Assembly (NCBI GenBank): GCA_964459325.1
Contig: CAYWKU010000013.1
Span: 1 to 64,000, forward strand
DNA length: 64,000 nucleotides
Direction of reading: 5' to 3'
DNA from: CAYWKU01 sp964459325
GTDB lineage: Bacteria; RBG-13-61-14; CAYWKU01
This document shows positions 41,963 to 48,979 of the stretch, in pieces (position 1 is the stretch's first letter; every line of letters starts with the position of its first letter). The translations under genes were made by a program, and so were the position numbers. The notes under the pieces were generated by a model. It did no database searches, had not been told where the DNA came from, and worked only from the letters and a program-made list of their open reading frames with translations.

Positions 41963-44900
41963 CTAAAAGCTGGTGCCCAAATCGAGAAACATCGTTTTTC
42001 CCAGGCCGCCGCCGGTGGCGTCCTTCGCGAAACCCACCCGCAGGGTCATGGGCCGGTCGAGCACGCCCCATCCGATGTAGCCGGTAAACCTCACCTCGAA
42101 GCCCGCGCCGATGTTCCACTCGTTGTCTTCCTTGATTTTCAGTATCCCTTCTTTGCCTGCGGCTACAGAGCTTCCATCTATCGGCAAGTCATAGGCATCG
42201 CTACTTATAGGATAGGTGTCTTTGCGGTCGAATGCACCGCCGGCGTCGGCGAAAAGGGCGGCGTGGATTTTCTGCAGGAAAATCGGGAACATACCGGCCC
42301 CCGCTTGGGGGTATGAGATGGGAAAGCGGTACTCGAAAGTGCCCACCGCCGCCTCGTCTCCTATAAACTCCGCCAGCTCATACCCGCGCAGGGCAAGGTA
42401 GCGGGTACCGGGGGAACTGATAATGCTTTCGCCGATACTTCCCCCCACCCGGAAGGCGCCCTGAAAGAGCTTGTCGCCGTCCATCAATCCGCCGGCGGCC
42501 CGGAATGCGAAGACGTGGTGGTCGAGCCACGGGTTGGGGAGGTAACCCCTCAAGTCGGCGGTCACTATGCGCTGATTATAGTCCGCGCCGAGCGCTTCGT
42601 CGTACCAGTCGCCGGTCAACCTGGCTTCAAATCCCTTCTCCGGGCTGATGGAGTATAGATACGAAGTTGTCCTGCTGTAGTGGATGCCGGCTTCGACGCC
42701 GCTGAAATCGCCCCGGGCCGGAATCATGCTTTCGACGGTCATATCGGGGATGTCTGTCCAGTTGTCCCGCTCCTGCCACTGATAGCCCAGGCTGAAGGTG
42801 AGAGGGTTGTTTTTGACGCCGATTGACTCGGTAATAAACACCTTAGCCTGCGTCCTTTTTTCGTAATAATCCTCATCGAGGTTTACAAGCTCTTCGGGCA
42901 GCGAATAGTCGCCGTCTTCGTTTAAATCCCGCAGGGCCAGGAATATTTCCCCGTAAGAGTATGCGAATTGCGCGCCGGACACCCCGAATGACGGCCTGTA
43001 GCGGGAGTAGAGGTACGATGCGCTCCAACTCAGAAAGTCGCTGCTGGAGCCGTAAAGTGCCTGAGCGCTCCATGCGTGCCTGTAGAGAGGGTCTGCGCCT
43101 CCGATGGAAAGCCCGGCCAGGTAGTCTATGCCGTTGTACCAGAAACTGGGCAACAGATACCGGGGCGGAAGCGTTTTCCACGGGCTGTAATCTTTCTTTT
43201 CCGAAATATCCACTTCAGGCGCCGGAGGCACGGGAGGCGCCGTGATGGATGTTTGTCGTTCTTCGACTTCCACCCACTTTGCACGTTGAAAGGGCATAGT
43301 TTTCAGGTCGAATCCTGCCGAAGAGTAGCCTGAGTAGGCTATTTGCTTATTTTCAGGCCCGATTGCAGGCTCGAAAGCGCCTCCGAGCACGTTCGTGAGC
43401 CGGTAAAGGCGGTCGCTGTCCATATCGTAAGCGTAGATGTTGGCCACCCCGGTGCGCTCGCTCGTAAAAGCCAGATACCGCCCGTCTGCGCTCCAGGTCG
43501 GTTGAAAATCCCTTGCCGGGTGGTAAGTAATCCGCCGGGTCGAGCCGTCCTTTAGGTTAAGAATAAAAATGTCGCGGTTAATTTCTTCATGGTGAGCGCT
43601 GAAGGCTATCCGGGAGCCGTCCGGGGAGTACGCCGAGCCGTCGATATGTATTCCGGGCGCCGGTGAGTATATCACGTCCTTTTCGCCGGTTTCGGAGTTT
43701 ACCCGCTTCAATATGGTACGCTCGCCGACCCTTGCTACGTATGCGATGTGTTTACCGTCCGGATGCCATGCCGGGTCGCGAGCCCTTTCGCCTTCGGTGA
43801 TTCTTTCGGACTTCCCGTCCTTGAGGTCGTATGTATAAATATCGGTGTAGGAATAAAAGCGACGGGATGGTTCACCGGTATAGGGAATCAGCCTGGCGTA
43901 AGCAATCCGCTCCTTCGTCGGGTCGAAGCCGATGCCTCCGGTTATTTGGGCGCTTATCAGCTTTTTTTCTTCCGAGCCGTCGGGGTTTATTGTGCGAATG
44001 GAGCCGCCGGAGTGGGGGCTGTACTCGTAGAAGATTATTTTCGAGGAGGACGTATTCCATGCGGGCCTTCCGATGAGATAGCCGCGTTCGGTTAGATTTT
44101 CTCCTTTTTTTATGCCGCGAGCTTCGATTTCCTTTTTCTGCCGGTCATATTTTTCCTGCAGGCTGGATTTCCATTCCTCCCACAAGGCGGGGAATTTTTT
44201 GCCGAAGGCTTCCAGCGCGGCGTTATTCATTCTGAAGGGAATTATCTGTCCCGAGTACTGGTGCAGAAACTCGGTGAGCTTGTCTTCGCCGTACTTTCTT
44301 GCGAGATACGAGCAGAAAACGCCGCCGAAAATGTACGGCGTTTCCCCGGCGGGCCATTTTATCATGCCGTCGCCCGCTTCGTCCACGAAGGGAAATTCGT
44401 TTTCGAGCACCGCGCTTCTTATGACCATGTCGATGTACGGGCTGTGGGTGCGACCGGCGGTTGTGGCTTCCGTTTCGTAGTACACACTCACCCCTTCCCG
44501 CCACCAACCGGGGACGAAGGCGTTCATCGCTATCGAGTAGCCCATTATGTATCGCAACGCCTTCGGGATGCCGCGGGTCATGTCCATTGCTACCAGATGG
44601 ACGTATTCATGAATGAACAGGAGGCGCGACCATTTGTCGTAGTAGTCAAGCGATGAATCCGAAGCCGGCGGTGTGGGAAAGAGCAATATCTGGGGGTAGG
44701 GGAATATGCGCGTGGCGCCGTTGGAATAATCGGAGGTATCCGCCACCACAAGGTGAGCTTTGGCCCGGGAAGTGTGGCCCATCCGTTTTGTCATGATGGC
44801 ACGGGCCCGTTCGGCTTCCCGGGCGAAATCAGTCGCTTCGGCGTGCAATCCTTCATGATAGTGGATGTAAAAATGCTCGGTCTCGATGGTGTGCCACTTG

Positions 44901-45031
44901 AGCCGGGGGTCGAACATACCGGCCGACTCGGCGATAGAGGGAAGGGCCAATATAAATAGCGCCGGAAGTATCAGAAAAGCCGGAAGTTTATACCACCCGG
45001 CTAAGGTTTTTAAAAGTGAGCCGTAGGACAT
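41963..45031 (-). CDS. Metallopeptidase / TolB-like propeller / BamA-like barrel fusion protein (1022 aa)
   Basis: A signal peptide (AFLILPALFILALPSIAESA) is followed by a gluzincin-type peptidase domain (about 40-290) with the zinc motif HEYVH in LLFIHEYVHLVAMD. From about 310 to 590 comes a TolB-like beta-propeller of WD40/PD40-type repeats (SEEKKLISAQITGGIGFDPTKERIAYARL; RDPAWHPDGKHIAYVAR; GSAYSPDGSRIAFSAH; FQPTWSADGRYLAFTSER). The last third (about 630-1022) is rich in alternating aromatic strands and ends in TLRVGFAKDATGGGLGKTMFLDLGTSF, like a BamA-type surface-antigen barrel closing with a terminal Phe. It should sit in the outer membrane with the soluble parts in the periplasm. The stop of the upstream DUF3795 gene overlaps its start by one base. 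Confidence 0.85.
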   Translation of the reverse strand: MSYGSLLKTLAGWYKLPAFLILPALFILALPSIAESAGMFDPRLKWHTIETEHFYIHYHEGLHAEATDFAREAERARAIMTKRMGHTSRAKAHLVVADTSDYSNGATRIFPYPQILLFPTPPASDSSLDYYDKWSRLLFIHEYVHLVAMDMTRGIPKALRYIMGYSIAMNAFVPGWWREGVSVYYETEATTAGRTHSPYIDMVIRSAVLENEFPFVDEAGDGMIKWPAGETPYIFGGVFCSYLARKYGEDKLTEFLHQYSGQIIPFRMNNAALEAFGKKFPALWEEWKSSLQEKYDRQKKEIEARGIKKGENLTERGYLIGRPAWNTSSSKIIFYEYSPHSGGSIRTINPDGSEEKKLISAQITGGIGFDPTKERIAYARLIPYTGEPSRRFYSYTDIYTYDLKDGKSERITEGERARDPAWHPDGKHIAYVARVGERTILKRVNSETGEKDVIYSPAPGIHIDGSAYSPDGSRIAFSAHHEEINRDIFILNLKDGSTRRITYHPARDFQPTWSADGRYLAFTSERTGVANIYAYDMDSDRLYRLTNVLGGAFEPAIGPENKQIAYSGYSSAGFDLKTMPFQRAKWVEVEERQTSITAPPVPPAPEVDISEKKDYSPWKTLPPRYLLPSFWYNGIDYLAGLSIGGADPLYRHAWSAQALYGSSSDFLSWSASYLYSRYRPSFGVSGAQFAYSYGEIFLALRDLNEDGDYSLPEELVNLDEDYYEKRTQAKVFITESIGVKNNPLTFSLGYQWQERDNWTDIPDMTVESMIPARGDFSGVEAGIHYSRTTSYLYSISPEKGFEARLTGDWYDEALGADYNQRIVTADLRGYLPNPWLDHHVFAFRAAGGLMDGDKLFQGAFRVGGSIGESIISSPGTRYLALRGYELAEFIGDEAAVGTFEYRFPISYPQAGAGMFPIFLQKIHAALFADAGGAFDRKDTYPISSDAYDLPIDGSSVAAGKEGILKIKEDNEWNIGAGFEVRFTGYIGWGVLDRPMTLRVGFAKDATGGGLGKTMFLDLGTSF

Positions 45032-45546
45032 CAGCGGCTGAAAGTCCTTTCGCGGGATATGACCTCGCAGGTGGTGAAGCCATCCTTTACTTTTTGTTCC
45101 ATTTCCTCGAAGAACTTATCCAGCCCGATTTGGCGGATTTTTTTGAGATTGTCCAGGTTCCATCCGGAGTACCGGGCGGAGATAAGCCTGAATATTTCCG
45201 CCGCTTCCCGGCTTTTGCACGGAGATTGCGGGTTTCCTTCGAAATCGCTGCATTCGGCGCAGGTGGTTATACGGCGGCGCTCTGCGCAGGCCTTTATGGG
45301 GCAAAGCGGGTTCCCGTCGGCGCGACACCCGTCACAAGGCTCGCCGGAAACAAGCTCGGTTAGGACCTCCCGGAAGGAGGGGTAGTTCATCCCGGGCGGC
45401 AGTACGAAACGGGCCACGTCGGCGAAATTCCATCCTTCGAGGAGGTCGGCGAGAGCGCTTGCAGCTTTTCGGATGTGGCCCAGCTTGTGAGGGCAGGCGC
45501 CGCAATAAATTCCGCATACCGCCATGTTTTGTAGATTGTTCGCCAA
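45031..45546 (-). CDS. DUF3795 family Cys-rich protein (171 aa)
   Basis: The protein starts VCGIYCGACPHKLGH, the CGXXCXXC signature of DUF3795, and continues with further Cys clusters (CDGCRADGNPLCPIKACAERRRITTCAECSDF) that could bind zinc or an iron-sulfur cluster. The function of the family is unknown. It overlaps the following barrel-protein gene by one base and lies 10 bases after the MTA phosphorylase gene, so the three are probably one transcript. There is no signal peptide. Confidence 0.85.
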   Translation of the reverse strand: MANNLQNMAVCGIYCGACPHKLGHIRKAASALADLLEGWNFADVARFVLPPGMNYPSFREVLTELVSGEPCDGCRADGNPLCPIKACAERRRITTCAECSDFEGNPQSPCKSREAAEIFRLISARYSGWNLDNLKKIRQIGLDKFFEEMEQKVKDGFTTCEVISRERTFSR

Positions 45547-45556
45547 GCTATAACCC

Positions 45557-46420
45557 TTACTTTATATACTTGCCTATGAGTATATCCAGGCGTTTCTTCG
45601 TTTCCCGGGGTATGACTTTTGGGTCGGTGATTATGGCGGTTTCGAGAGCGTTGGCGCAGGCGCATTCGCGCTTTTCCGGTATATTTTTCACCGCCTCCGC
45701 TATAATTTCCTTGCTCCGGGCCACGTTTTTGCGCATGATTTCGAGCACGGCGTCTATGGTCACGTCTTCGCTGGCTTCGTTCCAGCAATCGTAATCGGTG
45801 GAGAGGGCGAGGGTGGAGTAGCATATTTCCGCCTCTCGGGCCAGTTTCGCTTCCGGGGCGTTGGTCATGCCGATGACGCTGACGTCCCAGCTCCGGTAAA
45901 CTTTCGATTCGGCGCGGGTGCTGAACTGGGGGCCTTCTATGTTTACGTAAGTCCCGCGTTTGTGCACCGTAGCGCCGACGGTTTTGCCGGCGTTGTAAAC
46001 GATGTCGGCAAGCTCCGGGCAAATCGGGTCGGCAAATACCATGTGAGCCACTATGCCGTCGCCGAAGAAGGTTGTCGCGCGATGTTTGGACAAGTCTATG
46101 AACTGGTCGATTACCGCCAGGTGCCCCGGCTCGATTTCTTCCTTCATGCTGCCACATGCGCCCACGCTGATAATCCATCCCACGCCCAGCTTTTTCATGC
46201 CCCAGATGTTGGCACGGTAGTTAAGCTCGGTGGGCAGTATTTTATGGCCCCGCCCGTGGCGGGGGAGAAAGACCATGCGCTTGCCGCCCAGCTCGCCTGT
46301 TATGAAGGAGTCGGAAGGCTCTCCGAAGGGGGTGGAAACCTTTTCCTCCTTGATATTTTCCAGCCCTTCCAGCTCGTAAAGTCCGCTTCCTCCGATTACT
46401 CCAATGGCTTCACCGCTCAT
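45557..46420 (-). CDS. mtnP: S-methyl-5'-thioadenosine phosphorylase (287 aa)
   Basis: This enzyme splits methylthioadenosine, a by-product of polyamine synthesis and radical SAM chemistry, into adenine and methylthioribose-1-phosphate. IGVIGGSGLYELEGL is the phosphate-binding start, FLPRHGRGHKILPTELNYRANIWGMKKLGV the family block with the phosphate Arg-His, and GMTNAPEAKLAREAEICYSTLALSTDYDCW the purine-binding end. The Asp in STDYDCW suggests a 6-amino purine, hence MTA over MTI, which is inference. Length is typical. It leads the operon of DUF3795 and the barrel fusion. Confidence 0.93.
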   Translation of the reverse strand: MSGEAIGVIGGSGLYELEGLENIKEEKVSTPFGEPSDSFITGELGGKRMVFLPRHGRGHKILPTELNYRANIWGMKKLGVGWIISVGACGSMKEEIEPGHLAVIDQFIDLSKHRATTFFGDGIVAHMVFADPICPELADIVYNAGKTVGATVHKRGTYVNIEGPQFSTRAESKVYRSWDVSVIGMTNAPEAKLAREAEICYSTLALSTDYDCWNEASEDVTIDAVLEIMRKNVARSKEIIAEAVKNIPEKRECACANALETAIITDPKVIPRETKKRLDILIGKYIK

Positions 46421-46545
46421 ACCAAGTCCTCCCGTGTTTTTATGGGGCTATGAGAGTAACAGGCGTAAACTATCCCATCCGGGGGGATGCGTCAAGTCAA
46501 AAGCATCGTATCGCCGCCGTCCCGGCGGCATTCCGTAGCTGTTTC

Positions 46546-46600
46546 AAGTGGATAGCCCACACAACTCGCTTGTGTGGGTGAGCGAAGCTCACGGGAAACA
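46546..46600 (-). repeat. Palindromic repeat family A, copy 2
   Basis: Inverted copy of the element at 1-54, differing in a few bases (GTGAGC-TTCGC-TCAC hairpin). It lies between the thi4 stop and the mtnP start. Confidence 0.8.
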
Positions 46601-46673
46601 TCCGCCCACGCCGAATGCGCAAAACAGGTTTTCTTTTGCTTACCTTTCTTTTTTCCAAAAGAAAAGTATGACA

Positions 46674-47444
46674 TCAGCCGATTTCTTCGAGAATCAGGCT
46701 AGCGGCCTTCCTGCCGCTTTTGAGCATACCGCCGAATATAGGCCCCATGCGCGGGCCGCCGAAGATGCCGCAGACGGCCATGCCGGAAGCGTAGGCTCCG
46801 GGGCATATCTTTCCGGTTTTCTCGACCACGAAAGCCTCGCCCTCCTCGGCGGACATGGCGCCTTCGCCGGCAATCCCGCCGTCGGGAGTGTCCAGCTTGA
46901 AGCCGTGTCCTATGATGTGGTGAGCTATCACGCAGTCGTGCCCGGTGGCTTCCAGTACCGCTTTTGATTCCACCACCAGCGGGTCGACTATCAGGCGGGC
47001 GATTTCGATGGTAGTCCAGTTTATCACCAGGCCGCTTATCCTGTTTTGCCGGACGGCCACGTCTTCCACGTTAATCAGGTTCATTATCTTTGCGCCCGCG
47101 TTTACCGCTCGGTAAATAAGCGCTCCCGTAGCTTCGACGCTGTCGGCGACGAGCGCGTCGCCCGATTTGCGGTAGTTGATACCCATTTCCTTCATGATGT
47201 CTTCGGCGTCGGTTTCCACCACCAGCTCGTTGAATCCCATTGCGCCGCCCCACATCCCGCCGCCGGGAGATATGCGCTTTTCAAACAGCATCACCTTTTT
47301 ACCGGCCTTGGCTAAATCGTACGCAGCGACCAGAGCGCTGGGGCCGCCGCCGGCGATGGCCACGTCCACGCTGAAACCGTCCTCCAGCTTTTTCGAGTAG
47401 CCTTGAAGTATGAGCCGCGAGGTCTGTATTTCATCGAGTCCCAT
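46674..47444 (-). CDS. thi4: Thi4-type thiazole synthase (256 aa)
   Basis: Thi4 makes the thiazole half of thiamin from NAD and glycine. SVDVAIAGGGPSALVAAYDLAKAGKKVMLFEKRISPGGGMWGGAMGFN is the FAD/NAD-type dinucleotide-binding start with the GGGMWGGG-like loop. ATGHDCVIAHHIIG is the segment that carries the sulfur donor Cys in yeast; here one Cys and two His follow the TGHD, so the donor residue cannot be fixed without alignment. FGGPRMGPIFGGMLKSGRKAASLI is the conserved end. Prokaryotic, mainly anaerobic Thi4 proteins are generally of the non-suicide, sulfide-using kind. I found no TPP riboswitch upstream. The gene stands alone. Confidence 0.92.
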   Translation of the reverse strand: MGLDEIQTSRLILQGYSKKLEDGFSVDVAIAGGGPSALVAAYDLAKAGKKVMLFEKRISPGGGMWGGAMGFNELVVETDAEDIMKEMGINYRKSGDALVADSVEATGALIYRAVNAGAKIMNLINVEDVAVRQNRISGLVINWTTIEIARLIVDPLVVESKAVLEATGHDCVIAHHIIGHGFKLDTPDGGIAGEGAMSAEEGEAFVVEKTGKICPGAYASGMAVCGIFGGPRMGPIFGGMLKSGRKAASLILEEIG

Positions 47445-47464
47445 TGGCTGTATCTCCTGTGGAA

Positions 47465-47488
47465 GACAATGGGCTTAAGCCCATTGTC
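47465..47488. repeat. Palindromic repeat family B, copy 2
   Basis: GACAATGGGCTT and its exact complement, 20 bases upstream of thi4. Relative to the other copies the arm carries AATGGG instead of AAGGGG on both sides, a compensated change. Confidence 0.8.
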
Positions 47489-47529
47489 CTGAACTATTTG
47501 GATTTTACTATAAAGCCGATGCCTTCGGC

Positions 47530-47552
47530 GCCCACACTGTAAGTGGGTTACC
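47530..47552. repeat. Repeat family F, copy 1
   Basis: GCCCACACTGTAAGTGGG followed by TTACC, directly after the stop of the CCG iron-sulfur gene. A second copy lies inverted at 61825-61848. Confidence 0.5.
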
Positions 47553-47553
47553 C

Positions 47554-48723
47554 TTATTCGTTTAGAAACGCTTGTGTAAGCGTCAGTATCTCCAGCTTTT
47601 CGCCATCCTTCGTGGCCGATTTGAGGTGCTTTGCGCATAGCGGGCAGGAAGTCACCAGCGCTTGTGCCCCGGCTTCCATGACCTCCTCGACCCTGTTTCT
47701 TGCTATTTTTCCCGCAAGCTCGGGGTCGGTTTCCAGCAGGCCGCCCCCCGCGCCGCAGCATTCGGACTTTTCTTTCTCACGGGGCAACTCTATCAATTCT
47801 CCGCCCATTTCAGTTATCAGTTTTCTCGGGGCATTCCATGTTTGCGGCCTTCGGGGCATGCGGCACGGGTCGTGGAAAGCGGCCTTTTTGCCCGCCAGAG
47901 CCTTTGACGGCAAGGTCTTTTCGTAGAGCAACTCCGGGATAATCTTAACCTTCAGGTCGAGTTTCTTTCGCAATGAGTTTGCGCAAACCGGGCATGGGGT
48001 GATTATTTTTTCGGCGCCGGTGGATTTTATACGCCCGATGACGGGCGAGGGGTCGTAATCCAGCCCCATCTCCTCCGGCAACCCGCCGCAACACGCTTCT
48101 TCGATGGTCATGTACTCGATTCCCAGCTTTTCGAGCAATTTTTCGTTTTCTCCCGAGCCTTCCGCCGCTTCCCGGCATCCCCGCCAGTAAAGCACGAAAG
48201 CTTTTTTATCGCTCACGGCGGGCGCGTTTTCGCCGAAGACTCCGTAGCCGTTTTTCAGGTTCTCTATGGCACGGTTGTAGAAATCCGGCAGTATGGCGGG
48301 GTTGGTAAGCCTGTTTTTTCGGCGAAGGTAGATGATAATGTCGGTGACGGGCACGCTTTCCGGGCAGACGTAATCGCACGCGCCGCACAGGGTGCTCAGG
48401 AAAGGGGAGGGCCAGTCTCCGGAGTGAGTAAGGTCGCGGCTCAGGCAGCATGCAATGTTCATGGGGCCTGCGAAACGGGCGGAGTCGTCGGCTTTCATGA
48501 CCGGGCAGGCAGGGTCGCACATTTCGCATACCACGCATGCCGCGTAGGCCGGTATATTTTCACGGTCTTCATCCGTGAGCGGCACTATCCGGTCATCGCC
48601 GTAAAACTCGAGAAAATCCTCGTAACCCGGGCTTTTCCGGCGGAAGATGAATTTCTTTACCATGTGGAGGAAAAACTCGCGGCCCAGGAAATATATGGCG
48701 TAAAGCTGCTTTTTTTCGGGCAT
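47554..48723 (-). CDS. CCG-domain iron-sulfur protein, HdrD/GlpC-like (389 aa)
   Basis: Two ferredoxin-type [4Fe-4S] motifs come first (CVVCEMCDPACPVMK and CGACDYVCPES), followed by two CCG domains (CRE...EEACCGGLPEEMG...CPVCA and CRMPRRP...SECCGAGGG...CPLCA). This is the layout of the heterodisulfide-reductase D/GlpC-like electron-transfer subunits. In such enzymes the CCG domains bind noncubane clusters or cofactors that handle disulfides or quinone electrons. It has no membrane helix, and no flavoprotein or HdrA-like partner is adjacent, so its redox partner is unknown. Length fits the family. Confidence 0.87.
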   Translation of the reverse strand: MPEKKQLYAIYFLGREFFLHMVKKFIFRRKSPGYEDFLEFYGDDRIVPLTDEDRENIPAYAACVVCEMCDPACPVMKADDSARFAGPMNIACCLSRDLTHSGDWPSPFLSTLCGACDYVCPESVPVTDIIIYLRRKNRLTNPAILPDFYNRAIENLKNGYGVFGENAPAVSDKKAFVLYWRGCREAAEGSGENEKLLEKLGIEYMTIEEACCGGLPEEMGLDYDPSPVIGRIKSTGAEKIITPCPVCANSLRKKLDLKVKIIPELLYEKTLPSKALAGKKAAFHDPCRMPRRPQTWNAPRKLITEMGGELIELPREKEKSECCGAGGGLLETDPELAGKIARNRVEEVMEAGAQALVTSCPLCAKHLKSATKDGEKLEILTLTQAFLNE

Positions 48724-48777
48724 CCGATTTCGGCTCCGTTCGACTCATATCTTACTCGGAAACCGCTTAGCACAGAG

Positions 48778-48800
48778 GCAAGGGGCTTAACCCCTTGTCC
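48778..48800. repeat. Palindromic repeat family B, copy 3
   Basis: GCAAGGGGCTTAACCCCTTG, a slightly shortened copy with one arm missing a base, in the gap between the iron-sulfur gene and gyrA. Confidence 0.7.
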
Positions 48801-48979
48801 GACTCGCCCTCCGTACTCCGTTTATCTCCAAGCAAACAATTTGAGTGAAAATCCTTCGGAATATAATATAGCCGCAAAAGGCGGGTGTAAAGGGAGGATA
48901 ATCTGTCGCTCACACTTAAGGGGCGGCCTTTTGGCGACAGAAAATGCCGGCGGGGACGCCGGCGTTACGTTTATAGGGG

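Noticed and set aside
46492..46674. 60-residue basic frame downstream of thi4
   Set aside because: It runs through repeat family A and a T-rich hairpin; there is no ribosome binding site and the composition looks like translated repeat.
47445..47553. TPP riboswitch upstream of thi4
   Set aside because: The CUGAGA and ACYUGA core segments are absent; the gap holds palindromic repeats only.
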